Assembly: GCA_019637335.1 (NCBI GenBank)
Contig: JAHBVV010000009.1
Location: forward strand, 144,278 to 208,277
DNA: 64,000 bases
DNA from: Candidatus Hydrogenedentota bacterium
GTDB taxonomy: Bacteria > Hydrogenedentota > Hydrogenedentia > Hydrogenedentales > JAEUWI01
Reading direction: 5' to 3'
The position numbers and the translations under genes were made by a program. The number at the start of each line of letters is the position of its first letter. Position 1 is the first letter of the stretch. The notes under the pieces are model-generated. The model was not told the origin of the DNA. It saw nothing but the letters and a program-made list of their open reading frames with translations, and did not search any database. Positions 25,792 through 33,802 of the stretch are shown in pieces.

Positions 25792-27963
25792 ATGAGCAAG
25801 ATAGCCCTCAAAATCCGCGGCATGGACTGCGCCGAGGAAATCGCCATCATCAAACGCGCGCTCGCGGGCCAACTCCCCGAGTCTTCTCTCTCCTTCGATC
25901 TGATGAATGGCCGCCTCTTCGTCGAGGCCGGCGGGGAGGAGGTCCCGGCGATCATTGCCGCCATCAACGGGACCGGCATGCGGGCCATCCCCTGGGCCGA
26001 TCATGTGGCGCGGCAGCAGGCCGGCGATTCTTTTTGGGAGGCCCACGGGCGAAGCCTCAGCGCCGCCGCCAGCGGCTTGTTGATCACCGCCGGATACCTC
26101 GCGCACGCCGCGCAGGCGGGTCCCCTTGCCGCCTTGGCTGGTGGGGGCGACGAAGGCGGCTACCCGGTATTCTCCATCGCCGCATTCGTGTTTGCCATCG
26201 CGACCGGGGGCTGGTTCATCTTCCCCAAGGCCGTATATGCGGCGCGCGCGATGCGCCCCGATATGAACCTGCTCATGGTAACCGCCGTGATCGGGGCCGG
26301 CATCCTCGGCGAGTGGTTTGAGGCCGCGACCGTCACCTTTCTCTTCGCGCTGGCCCTGCTCCTCGAATCCTGGAGCGTCGGCCGCGCGCGAAGGGCGATC
26401 GGGGCACTTATGGACATGGCGCCCGCCACCGCGCGCTACATCTGCCCGCATGACGGCGATATTGAGACGAAGCCCGTCGCCGATGTGCCGCCCGGCGTCA
26501 CCGTGCTGGTGCGGCCCGGCGAGCGCATCCCGCTGGACGGGACCGTGACCCGGGGCGAGACCACCGTGAACCAGGCCCCAATCACCGGTGAGTCCGTTCC
26601 CGTTTCCAAGGGCCCCGGCGATACCGTCTACGCCGGCACAATTAATGAGGACGGGGCCATTGAGTTTCGATCCACGGGAGCGGCGGAGGACACCACCCTC
26701 GCGCGCATCGTGCGCATGGTGGAGGAGGCGCAGCAGCGCCGGGCCCGGTCGGAACAGTGGGTGGAGACCTTTGCCCGCTACTACACGCCCATCATGATGG
26801 CGCTCGCCATCGCCGTCGCCGTGCTGCCGCCCCTGACCTTCGGTGGAGACTGGAGCGCGTGGTTCTACCAGGCCCTCGTGCTCCTCGTAATCGCTTGCCC
26901 CTGCGCCCTCGTCATTTCGACGCCGGTCAGCATCGTCGCCGGCCTCAACACCGCCGCCCGGGCGGGCGTCCTCGTCAAGGGCGGCGTTTTCCTCGAGGCT
27001 CCATCGCGTATCCGCGCCATTGCGCTCGACAAGACCGGAACCCTCACCCGGGGCCGCCCCGAAGTCCAGCGGATCGTTCCCCTCAACGGCCACACCGAGA
27101 AGGAAGTCCTGGAACGCGCCGCCGCGCTGGAGCAGGGCAGCGAACATCCGCTTGCCCGCGCCGTGCTCGCGCGCGCGCATGCCGCCGGCGTCGCGCCACC
27201 CGCCGCCACGGGCTTCCAGGCGCTCCGGGGCAGGGGCGCCGAGGCCCAGATCAACGGGCGTGATTTCTGGATTGGAAGCCACCAGCTGCTGCACGAGAAG
27301 GGCGCGGAGACGCCCGGCATCCACGACGCCGCGCTCGCCATGGAGGATGCCGGGCACTCCGTGATCGCCCTCGGCAACGACGACCACGTATGCGGCCTCA
27401 TCAGCGTGGGCGACGCCGTGCGTCCGGATGCCGCCGAGGCCGTGCGCGCCATGAAGGACGCCGGGATCGATCACGTCGTCATGCTGACGGGCGATAATCG
27501 CGGAACCGCCCAGGCCATCGCCGAGCTCGCTGGCGTGGACGATTTTCGCGCGGAGTTGCTTCCCGAGGAGAAAGTCGCGGCCGTTCGCGACCTGGTGGCG
27601 CGGTATGGCCAGGTCGCCATGGTGGGCGACGGCGTGAACGATGCCCCGGCCATGGCCGAAGCAAACCTCGGCATCGCCATGGGAGCCATGGGGACCGACG
27701 TCGCCATCGAGACCGCTGATATTGCCCTCATGGCCGACGACCTGGAAAAGATCGCGTGGCTCGTGCGCCATTCCCGCCGCACCCTGGCGGTCATCAAGCA
27801 GAACATCGCCTTTGCGCTCGGGCTCAAGCTGCTGTTCGTCCTGCTGGCCATGGGGGGATGGGCGACGCTGTGGATGGCGATCGCGGCCGACATGGGCGCT
27901 TCCCTGCTCGTGATCTTCAATGGTCTGCGCCTGCTTCGGGATCCGGCCGCGACCTCCTCCTGA
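25792..27963 (+). CDS. Heavy-metal translocating P1B-type ATPase (Zn/Cd/Pb type)
   Basis: A 723-residue P-type ATPase exporting or importing metal ions at the cost of ATP. The N-terminal HMA-like domain reads IRGMDCAEEIAIIKRALAG; the usual CxxC metal site is reduced to one Cys. Eight membrane helices surround the ion site CPC (C369-P370-C371 in VIACPCALVISTPVS). The phosphorylation site DKTGTLT is at D413, the SEHP motif follows near 445, MLTGDN near 564 and GDGVNDAPAMAEANLGIAMG near 620. CPC with SEHP is typical of ZntA/CadA-like pumps. The ATG at 25792 follows GGAAAG. The next gene encodes a membrane-linked peroxiredoxin. Confidence 0.93.
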   Translation: MSKIALKIRGMDCAEEIAIIKRALAGQLPESSLSFDLMNGRLFVEAGGEEVPAIIAAINGTGMRAIPWADHVARQQAGDSFWEAHGRSLSAAASGLLITAGYLAHAAQAGPLAALAGGGDEGGYPVFSIAAFVFAIATGGWFIFPKAVYAARAMRPDMNLLMVTAVIGAGILGEWFEAATVTFLFALALLLESWSVGRARRAIGALMDMAPATARYICPHDGDIETKPVADVPPGVTVLVRPGERIPLDGTVTRGETTVNQAPITGESVPVSKGPGDTVYAGTINEDGAIEFRSTGAAEDTTLARIVRMVEEAQQRRARSEQWVETFARYYTPIMMALAIAVAVLPPLTFGGDWSAWFYQALVLLVIACPCALVISTPVSIVAGLNTAARAGVLVKGGVFLEAPSRIRAIALDKTGTLTRGRPEVQRIVPLNGHTEKEVLERAAALEQGSEHPLARAVLARAHAAGVAPPAATGFQALRGRGAEAQINGRDFWIGSHQLLHEKGAETPGIHDAALAMEDAGHSVIALGNDDHVCGLISVGDAVRPDAAEAVRAMKDAGIDHVVMLTGDNRGTAQAIAELAGVDDFRAELLPEEKVAAVRDLVARYGQVAMVGDGVNDAPAMAEANLGIAMGAMGTDVAIETADIALMADDLEKIAWLVRHSRRTLAVIKQNIAFALGLKLLFVLLAMGGWATLWMAIAADMGASLLVIFNGLRLLRDPAATSS

Positions 27964-28066
27964 CCCGCGATGTTTGGCGAACTTGACTCCGGAGAGGACG
28001 CCCGGCGAATATACCGTCGGAGAGCAGCGGGCAGAGTCGAGGCAGTGTCCGCCGAGGAGATCGCCC

Positions 28067-28702
28067 ATGTTTGGCAGGACCGGTCTGTACAGCATCTTAT
28101 TTGTGGCGCTTGTTGCCGCGGCGCTCGCCATCGCCGCCAGTTCCGACAACCGGCCTGACCCCGCCGCAAGCGCGGAAGAGGCCAAACCAATCCAGCCCGG
28201 ATCCGCCCTGCCCGATGTGGACGTGCGCACGGAAAGCGGGGAAACCGTCAAGATTACGGCGGCCCTCGCAGGCAAACGCGCCGCCATCGTCTTCTACCGC
28301 GGACACTGGTGTCCGTTCTGCGTCAAGCACCTTGCCGAGCTGCGGAAAATCGCCGCCGAACTCGCCGGCATGGACGTCCAGTTGGCTGGCATATCCCCCG
28401 ACAAGCCGGAATACCTTGTGGAGGCGAAAAAGAAGGCCGATCTCGACTTCCCGATCTATTCGGACAGCCGATTGGACCTGGCGCGGGCCATGGGCGTCGC
28501 CTTCAAGCTCGATCCAGAAACCGCAAGCCGCTACCGGGATCACCTCGTGGAAAGCACCGGCCACGATACCGGCCAGCTGCCGGTTCCCGCCGTGTTTCTC
28601 ATTGATGAATCGGGCAAGGTCGCGTGGGTCTTCTCCAACCCGGACTACAAAGTGCGGCTGTCCAACGAGGATCTCATCGCCGCCGTGAAGAAAGCGTTCT
28701 GA
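28067..28702 (+). CDS. Peroxiredoxin/redoxin-like protein with N-terminal anchor
   Basis: A 211-residue thioredoxin-fold protein. An N-terminal hydrophobic helix (residues 7-24) is a signal or anchor, so the domain lies outside the cytoplasm. The active site RGHWCPFCVKHLAELRKI near residues 77-94 holds a Cys pair as in AhpC/TSA-type peroxiredoxins with CxxC. The rest of the fold is intact (PVPAVFLIDESGKVAWVF near 168). It probably reduces peroxides or disulfides at the cell envelope. GAGGAGA precedes the ATG at 28067. It follows the metal pump by 103 bases. Confidence 0.85.
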   Translation: MFGRTGLYSILFVALVAAALAIAASSDNRPDPAASAEEAKPIQPGSALPDVDVRTESGETVKITAALAGKRAAIVFYRGHWCPFCVKHLAELRKIAAELAGMDVQLAGISPDKPEYLVEAKKKADLDFPIYSDSRLDLARAMGVAFKLDPETASRYRDHLVESTGHDTGQLPVPAVFLIDESGKVAWVFSNPDYKVRLSNEDLIAAVKKAF

Positions 28703-28803
28703 CCCAGTTCGAGGCTCCGATTCTCCGCCGCCAGCGCAGACTCGGATCCGAAACGGCCTCCGCTCCGAAAATACACCTTTCAGCATCACCACAACCGCCT
28801 CAA

Positions 28804-28935
28804 GCAAACCAGATTACAACTTTTCTCCCAAGGAAGCGTCAAAGGCTGGGAGCGCAGGCGTCCCCGCCTGCCAGGCGGCGCAGCCGCCGTCCATTTTCAT
28901 CCTTAAGGGGTGAAGCAAAGCGTCATGAACGCCTG
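28804..28935. repeat. Dispersed palindromic repeat, copy A
   Basis: A ~130-base element nearly identical in parts to copy B at 37328. Shared blocks are GCAAACCA, GGAAGCGTCAAAGGCTGGGA, the palindrome GCAGGCG-tcc-CCGCCTGC, then CATT or similar and GTGA.GCAA.GCGTCATGA. It sits between the peroxiredoxin and the 3' end of the NIPSNAP gene. Confidence 0.75.
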
Positions 28936-28936
28936 C

Positions 28937-29713
28937 TTAGATCTGCGAATAGGGGAGGGGCCGGAGGATACGGCTGTGGATGTTCGAGACCGTATCCTTG
29001 TACTGCGGGTCCGCGCTCAGCGCCTTCCACTTGTCGTTCGCGCCAAACGCCGCCCAGCTCGCCTCGCGGTCCGCGAGATCGTCGAACACGAGCATGTACG
29101 TCAAGTTCGGGAGGCGCGACCCGATCAGCGCTTCGCCAAAGAACACGGGGGTGAGGCCCGTCTCCCGGAATATCGCGATTTCGCCGCCCTCGTTGAACAT
29201 CTCGATCTTCTTGATGGCGGCCTTCTCGCTGTGGCTCTCGTAGATCCTCAACTCGAAAATGCGTTCCTTCCTCTCCGGAACTTCCAGCGCCGGCATCCCG
29301 CTGAACGAAACCAGCAGGCTGCTCTCCTGCCGGTAGTACCCCGGCCCCGGCAGCGCCGCGTCCACAAAGCCCGCGCCCGCGCGCAGGTGCTCGGCGTCGG
29401 CGGCCAGGGCGCGGTTGGCCGTGGCCGCGGATTCCAGGCTGGCGTGCGGCAAGAGCACCTCCACCGCCGTCCATTCCCCGCCGAAGACCCCCGTAAACAC
29501 GCCCACCGGCCCGATACCCAGCCGGTTCCACGCGGGAATCGCGGCCTGCTCCAGGTAGTCATGAATCGCGCCGGAACGCCCGCCCGGGAGCAGGTGGTAG
29601 AGCCGGTGTTCGTAGTACTGTCGGGCCATCGGTTTCTCCTGGGCCGCGCTTTCGGCCGTGGCAAGGGCCGCGCCGGCCAACGCCGCGCCGGCGAGGAATT
29701 CACGTCGTTCCAT
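28937..29713 (-). CDS. Tat-exported NIPSNAP-family protein
   Basis: A 258-residue protein starting MERREFLAGAALAGAALA: a twin-arginine-type signal with RRefl. Two NIPSNAP (PF07978) ferredoxin-like domains follow, one near residues 32-130 (YYEHRLYHLLPGGRSGAIHD) and one near 155-255 (IFELRIYESHSEKAAIKKIE). Function in bacteria is not known; the alpha/beta-barrel dimers are related to the Dabb/EthD superfamily. A frame reading ATG at 29731 would add 6 residues and hide the RR near the start, so 29713 is preferred. Confidence 0.85.
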   Translation of the reverse strand: MERREFLAGAALAGAALATAESAAQEKPMARQYYEHRLYHLLPGGRSGAIHDYLEQAAIPAWNRLGIGPVGVFTGVFGGEWTAVEVLLPHASLESAATANRALAADAEHLRAGAGFVDAALPGPGYYRQESSLLVSFSGMPALEVPERKERIFELRIYESHSEKAAIKKIEMFNEGGEIAIFRETGLTPVFFGEALIGSRLPNLTYMLVFDDLADREASWAAFGANDKWKALSADPQYKDTVSNIHSRILRPLPYSQI

Positions 29714-29749
29714 GGGGTAGCCTTTCCACAAGCGGGCGGGGCGCCCGGT

Positions 29750-30190
29750 TTATTGCCGCTGTTGGTCCGCAATCTCCACGCGGCGCACCTGGACCATCAG
29801 CCGTTTCACCACGTAGTAGCCGCAGCACAGCGCGATGATAAGCGCGGCAATACTGAAATTCATCATCGGATCGATTTCACTGTAGTCGATGATGATCACC
29901 TTCCGCGCCACGGCGATAATCGCCACAAGCAGCACAACTTCCACGTAGATCGTGTTGTTCTCGACATAAATCCGGATCGTCTCAAAAAGCTCCAGCCCGA
30001 TGACCACCATCAGGTAGAAGCCAAAGATCTCGAGCATGTTGTCGATATCCAGCAGCAGAAACGGCGGCGCCACGATCTGTTGATACATGATGACCCCCAG
30101 CTCGACCGTCGAAATGATGATCGTGATCATCATCATGGCGAGCAGCGAAAGCACCACACTGCGCTCAAGCAGCCGAATAAACTCAATCAT
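29750..30190 (-). CDS. PsiE-like membrane protein
   Basis: A 146-residue protein with four transmembrane helices, matching the phosphate-starvation-inducible PsiE family (PF06146): the central GFYLMVVIGLELFETIRIYV and the later AVARKVIIIDYSEID are characteristic. Function is unknown in all species. I chose ATG at 30190; an upstream GTG-like start would add 28 unsupported residues. It precedes the NIPSNAP gene by 36 bases on the same strand, and is divergent from the pseudokinase gene. Confidence 0.78.
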   Translation of the reverse strand: MIEFIRLLERSVVLSLLAMMMITIIISTVELGVIMYQQIVAPPFLLLDIDNMLEIFGFYLMVVIGLELFETIRIYVENNTIYVEVVLLVAIIAVARKVIIIDYSEIDPMMNFSIAALIIALCCGYYVVKRLMVQVRRVEIADQQRQ

Positions 30191-30290
30191 GGCCTCAGTT
30201 ACCCCTTCTGTGTCGTTCGGTCCCCCGCAACCCCGCGCGCTACGCGGGTCCCGCGTAGTGTAGCATACATTCATCCCGCGAATCGGGCCG

Positions 30291-30299
30291 TGTTATACT
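30291..30299 (+). promoter_or_regulatory. Putative extended -10 element
   Basis: TGTTATACT lies 25 bases before the pseudokinase start codon, close enough for a very short leader. Confidence 0.45.
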
Positions 30300-30323
30300 G
30301 CCGCCATTGGCAGGAGCAACCCC

Positions 30324-31415
30324 ATGCGCGAGGATCAGGACAAGACGCCACCCGAATCCGGCGCCCCCGCGCCCGGCTGGTCGGACATCCCCACCCGCGG
30401 GCTTGAGCCGGACAGCGCCCCGCCCGCGCCCCGCCGCACCTTTGACCCCGCCCTCGCCGAAACCGAACCGCCCACGATCTTCGACGACGCCGCGCCCCGC
30501 GCTCCGCGGGCGTTGCGGCTCGGCCTCGGTGGCCCCCCGCGCGAACTGCCTCCCGGATACATCATCGACGAGCGCTTCGAGGTGGTCCGCCGCCTCGGCG
30601 CCGGCAGCACCGGCACGGTCTACCTCGTGAACGACTTGCGCCTCAAGGATCGCAAGGCCCTCAAGCTCATGCACCCGCCCCTCGGCGACCGCGAGGCCGC
30701 CGCCCGGCGCTTCATATCCGAAATCAAGACCCTCCAGCAGCTCAGCCATGAGAACATCATCCGCGTCTACGACTACGGGCAGACCGAAGAGGGCGGGCGC
30801 TCGTTTTTCACCATGGAATATATCGACGGCGTCAGCCTCGCCGACCTCCTCAAGAAAAAGGGCGGGCGCCTGCCACTCGATCGCGCTGCCGCGCTCATGC
30901 AGCAGATCCTCGAGGCCCTCGCCTGCGCCCACGCCCAGATGGCCCACCGCAACCTCAAGCCTGTGAATATCATGGTCCGGCCCACCGGGCGCGCGGTCCT
31001 GCTCAACTTCGGCGTCTTCACCTCCGCCAGCAGCGCCGGCCTCGCCCAGCCGACCGCCCCCGCGCTCCCCTCGCACTACCTCGCCCCCGAACAGCGCGAA
31101 AACCCCGATTGCGCCGACGCCCGCAGCGACATCTACGCCGCCGGCGCCATCTTCTACCAGATGATCACCGGCCAGGTCCCCCTCGCCGATGCGCTACCGC
31201 CCTCGCGCGTCATGCACGGCATCCCCCGCCGCGCCGACAAGGCCGTCATGAAAGCCCTCGCCGAGCGCCCCGAAGATCGCCACCCCACCTGCCAGGCCAT
31301 GATCGCCGCCATCAACCGCGCCCTGACACCCGGCCCCCCCATCGCGCGCATCGCGGCCATCGTGTTCGTACTCATCGCTCTCGCCGTGGGCGCAAGTGTG
31401 CTCTGGTGGTGGTAG
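30324..31415 (+). CDS. Ser/Thr protein kinase-like pseudokinase with C-terminal membrane helix
   Basis: A 363-residue protein with an N-terminal Pro-rich region (1-75), a eukaryotic-type kinase fold (about 80-330) and a C-terminal transmembrane helix (about 341-363). The Gly loop RRLGAGSTGTVYLV and the beta-3 Lys (ALKLM, K114) are kept, as is the APE-like LAPEQRE. But the catalytic HRD reads HRNLKPVN (N210) and DFG reads NFG (N228). Both catalytic Asp residues are therefore Asn, which should abolish phosphotransfer. It may still bind ATP and act as a scaffold. GCAGGAGC precedes the ATG. The intact kinase at 61877 is a useful contrast. Confidence 0.9.
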   Translation: MREDQDKTPPESGAPAPGWSDIPTRGLEPDSAPPAPRRTFDPALAETEPPTIFDDAAPRAPRALRLGLGGPPRELPPGYIIDERFEVVRRLGAGSTGTVYLVNDLRLKDRKALKLMHPPLGDREAAARRFISEIKTLQQLSHENIIRVYDYGQTEEGGRSFFTMEYIDGVSLADLLKKKGGRLPLDRAAALMQQILEALACAHAQMAHRNLKPVNIMVRPTGRAVLLNFGVFTSASSAGLAQPTAPALPSHYLAPEQRENPDCADARSDIYAAGAIFYQMITGQVPLADALPPSRVMHGIPRRADKAVMKALAERPEDRHPTCQAMIAAINRALTPGPPIARIAAIVFVLIALAVGASVLWWW

Positions 31416-31440
31416 GGGCGCCTGGTTTTCAAGTATCTGG

Positions 31441-32064
31441 CTATCCGTCGAACAGGGATTGAATTGTGGTATGAAAAGGAGAGTAATCGCCGTTTGGGTC
31501 TGGCAGAAGGTATCTTTCTACAAAATTGAGCAGGTCTGCCTCTGTTAATGCCGCGTCCAGGAACGGCTCAATGGCGCCCATGCGCATGCTGTTCAGTTTC
31601 GGTATTCCGAGTCCGAGGCGCCGGATGGTCGTTTTCGCGCCCTCGTCCCCGTCGTCTGCGGGCCTGATCTCTCCGTTGCCCAGGAAAGCGAACCGCGCTT
31701 CGCATCCGGAATCGAGGGGCGACACCAGAAGATCCGGGTCATGCCAATCTCCCTTGAGATTTCCGCAGTGGCGGGGCTCGCCCGGGCACAACCGGTCCTG
31801 GCACGAGCAAAGCATATTCGTAAAGTCGAGACCATCGACGCTGCCGTCGCACTGTGGGACGAGATGCTCGATATGCCGGTCGCCCTCGGTCAAGCGGCGC
31901 TCACAGTAGCAGCATATGGATCCCTGCTCCCGCAATAGTGCTTCCAGGAGCGCAGCCTTTTCCTCCCCCCGAAGCGCGTCGCAGGTCGGTTTCCAATTGT
32001 CATTGGACAGCGCTTTCCATGCCGCCAATTCCGGCGGCTCTTGCCCCTTTTGGATGAACTTCAC
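31441..32064 (-). CDS. ptuB: HNH endonuclease-like protein, Septu PtuB type
   Basis: A 207-residue protein with an HNH-type nuclease core: CCYCERRLTEGDRHIEHLVP near residues 51-70 has the zinc-binding Cys pair and the catalytic His. A second Cys-rich stretch follows (NMLCSCQDRLCPGEPRHCGN near 84-103). The C-terminal half is helical. This matches the TIGR02646/PtuB group that pairs with PtuA ATPases in Septu and some retron defence systems. Its start overlaps the end of the ATPase gene by 4 bases. The nuclease acts on nucleic acid in the family; the target here is not known. Confidence 0.85.
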   Translation of the reverse strand: MKFIQKGQEPPELAAWKALSNDNWKPTCDALRGEEKAALLEALLREQGSICCYCERRLTEGDRHIEHLVPQCDGSVDGLDFTNMLCSCQDRLCPGEPRHCGNLKGDWHDPDLLVSPLDSGCEARFAFLGNGEIRPADDGDEGAKTTIRRLGLGIPKLNSMRMGAIEPFLDAALTEADLLNFVERYLLPDPNGDYSPFHTTIQSLFDG

Positions 32065-33350
32065 TTGCCAATGAGCTCCATCCGCTTAATTAGCACGCCG
32101 GCTTTCACCAGGTCAGAATCTTCACCGATTTCACTTTTGAGTTTTTTGATTTCACTTTTGGCACCCTCAAGCTTGTTCTGATCTATGAGCGCGTAGATTT
32201 CAGTTAGTCGAGCGGCGATCTCGGTTGGACGGGTGGTTCCCAACCCCATGAGGTCTTCCAGTACTCGATCCGCCGTCTTGCCGTAGTGATCGTGCGCTCT
32301 GCGTAACTCCAGGCCCCGCTTCCCGCGCGTTAGCAGAAACAAGTAGTCATCAGGCCTTACGTGCGTGATTACTTGCGGAGAGTGGGTGGTAAGGAGAAAC
32401 TGGCAATTTGGAAAAGTCTCGCGCAACTTCGGAATGACCTCGCGCTGCCATTCCGGGTGTAGGTGAAGGTCGATTTCATCTATAAGCACGATACCGGCTC
32501 CCTCTAAAGGGTTCTTCAGCGCTGGACTGGCGATGGATAGGCGGCGGGCCAGATCGCCAATCATGGCAAAGAGGCATTTCTCGCCATTCGACATCTGCTC
32601 GACGCGAAGCTTCTGGCCCTGTAGATCGACCTCCATCCGCAACGGATCGCGCTTCACCGAAATGCCGGTTATAGAGGGCAGGAACTTCGAAATTGCCCGG
32701 CGTACCGCATCGAGTTGTGGGTCCGATTGAAACCCCGCCGCATCGGCCCGGCTTTCGTTCTCCAGGTCCTCGCGATTGCGGTACCACTCAAAGAATGAGC
32801 GGAAACTCGTCCCGCCCAACAGCGCTTCGTCGTAGGCTTCGAGTAGATCAAAATTGTGCGCCGTTCGTATTCTGAGCGGGATATCCATCACGACACGGTT
32901 TACGGGATAATAAACCAGCACCGGAATATTGCAGAAGCCGCCGGTTTCCCCGATGTTGTGCCGGACTTCGTCCGCCCAGGTGTCCAGCTGACAGAAGTCG
33001 CTTTTCAACGTCGGATGATGGGGTTCCTCCTTCGCATTGCGGCCCCGCCGCGCCTGGACGAGACGCCACTCCAAGGTATTCTCCCCATCACGTCCTGGCG
33101 CCTGGCATACCAACTCGAGGTGGGCATAGGCTTTGTCGTTTAGAATATCGTTTTCGGGGAGTTCGTTTCCCGTCGCATCGGCGGACTGAATACGCGCGAT
33201 CACCCACGAGAGCATCAGCGCGGCGGCATCGAGAACGGTGGTCTTGCCCGCGCCATTTATGCCGACAAAGACATTCAGATTCGGATCGAGGTCTATTTTT
33301 GCATGTCGGGCGCTTCGATAGTGGTTGAACTCAAGGGTTGAGATTTTCAT
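32061..33350 (-). CDS. ptuA: AAA/SMC-like ATPase, Septu PtuA type
   Basis: A 429-residue cytoplasmic ATPase of the overcoming-lysogenisation-defect/RecF-like superfamily. Walker A is FVGINGAGKTTVLDA near residues 28-42, the ABC-type signature is MSNGEKCLFAMIGDL near 258, Walker B is GIVLIDEIDLHLHPEW near 291 and the H-loop is LLTTHSPQVI near 326. The C-terminal ~60 residues form a charged helical tail. With the HNH gene directly downstream, this is the two-gene PtuA-PtuB arrangement of a Septu defence system. No reverse transcriptase gene is nearby, so it is not the retron form. ATG 33350 follows AGAGGCAGGA. Confidence 0.85.
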   Translation of the reverse strand: MKISTLEFNHYRSARHAKIDLDPNLNVFVGINGAGKTTVLDAAALMLSWVIARIQSADATGNELPENDILNDKAYAHLELVCQAPGRDGENTLEWRLVQARRGRNAKEEPHHPTLKSDFCQLDTWADEVRHNIGETGGFCNIPVLVYYPVNRVVMDIPLRIRTAHNFDLLEAYDEALLGGTSFRSFFEWYRNREDLENESRADAAGFQSDPQLDAVRRAISKFLPSITGISVKRDPLRMEVDLQGQKLRVEQMSNGEKCLFAMIGDLARRLSIASPALKNPLEGAGIVLIDEIDLHLHPEWQREVIPKLRETFPNCQFLLTTHSPQVITHVRPDDYLFLLTRGKRGLELRRAHDHYGKTADRVLEDLMGLGTTRPTEIAARLTEIYALIDQNKLEGAKSEIKKLKSEIGEDSDLVKAGVLIKRMELIGK

Positions 33351-33399
33351 GCCGAAATCCTGCCTCTTTTGCAAGCACACGACCCTGCGTCACGGCCAC

Positions 33400-33438
33400 C
33401 TTCTATAGACTGAATATAACATGCTCACCGTATAGAAG
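33400..33438. promoter_or_regulatory. Spaced inverted repeat upstream of ptuA
   Basis: CTTCTATA at 33400-33407 and TATAGAAG at 33431-33438 form an 8-bp inverted repeat with 23 bases between. It lies 50 bases before the ptuA start. TATATT inside the spacer could be a -10 on the minus strand. Regulatory role is inference. Confidence 0.3.
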
Positions 33439-33452
33439 TCCCTTTTGTCTCC

Positions 33453-33641
33453 CTACGTGGCCTTCGGCTCGTCACTGTTGTTGCAGTCCACGGCCATTTT
33501 CGCCACAACCCTGTGTTGCGGCCCGTCGGTATCGAACACCTCGGCATTTCATGGGTCCGTAGGCATGGAAAGGATAGCATCAAACCCCTTCACGCCCTCC
33601 AGTAATACGTCGCGCGGTATTGGCCGATCCCGAGGTGGCAG
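33453..33641 (-). pseudogene. Remnant of a D-2-hydroxyacid dehydrogenase (glyoxylate reductase type)
   Basis: The minus strand reads LPPRDRPIPRDVLLEGVKG then FDAILSMPTDP, a TGA stop, then NAEVFDTDGPQHRVVAKMAV and DCNNSDEPKAT before a TAG. This matches the N-terminal part of glyoxylate/hydroxypyruvate reductases (...REVLLERVKG.DA.LS.LTD..DAEVFDAAGP.LKVVANMAVGYNNIDV.AAT). The NAD domain is missing and two stops interrupt it. The gene fragment is decayed. It lies between ptuA and the prepilin-like gene at 33803. Confidence 0.6.
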
Positions 33642-33802
33642 GTGAGAAAGTTTCTGGGCATGGGTTTATCCAGCACCGGCGCGTTAGTCGAGGGAAGGAG
33701 GGGGCCAATCGGCTCGCCATCATAACGAAGGCTACCGGAAACGGACGGACTTGTGGGACAATCAGACGTTGGCCCAACGCGTCTTATTTTGGGAGACATC
33801 GG

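Larger units (their letters stand above)
33351..33802. other. Intergenic region with decayed coding DNA
   Basis: About 450 bases between divergent ptuA and the prepilin-like gene. It holds the inverted repeat at 33400-33438 and the dehydrogenase remnant at 33453-33641. I see no intact gene here and no non-coding RNA or reverse transcriptase typical of a retron. Confidence 0.6.

Noticed and set aside
33351..33802. Retron non-coding RNA or reverse transcriptase with the ptuA/ptuB pair
   Set aside because: No RT frame or msr-msd-like long inverted pair; the region holds a decayed dehydrogenase fragment.
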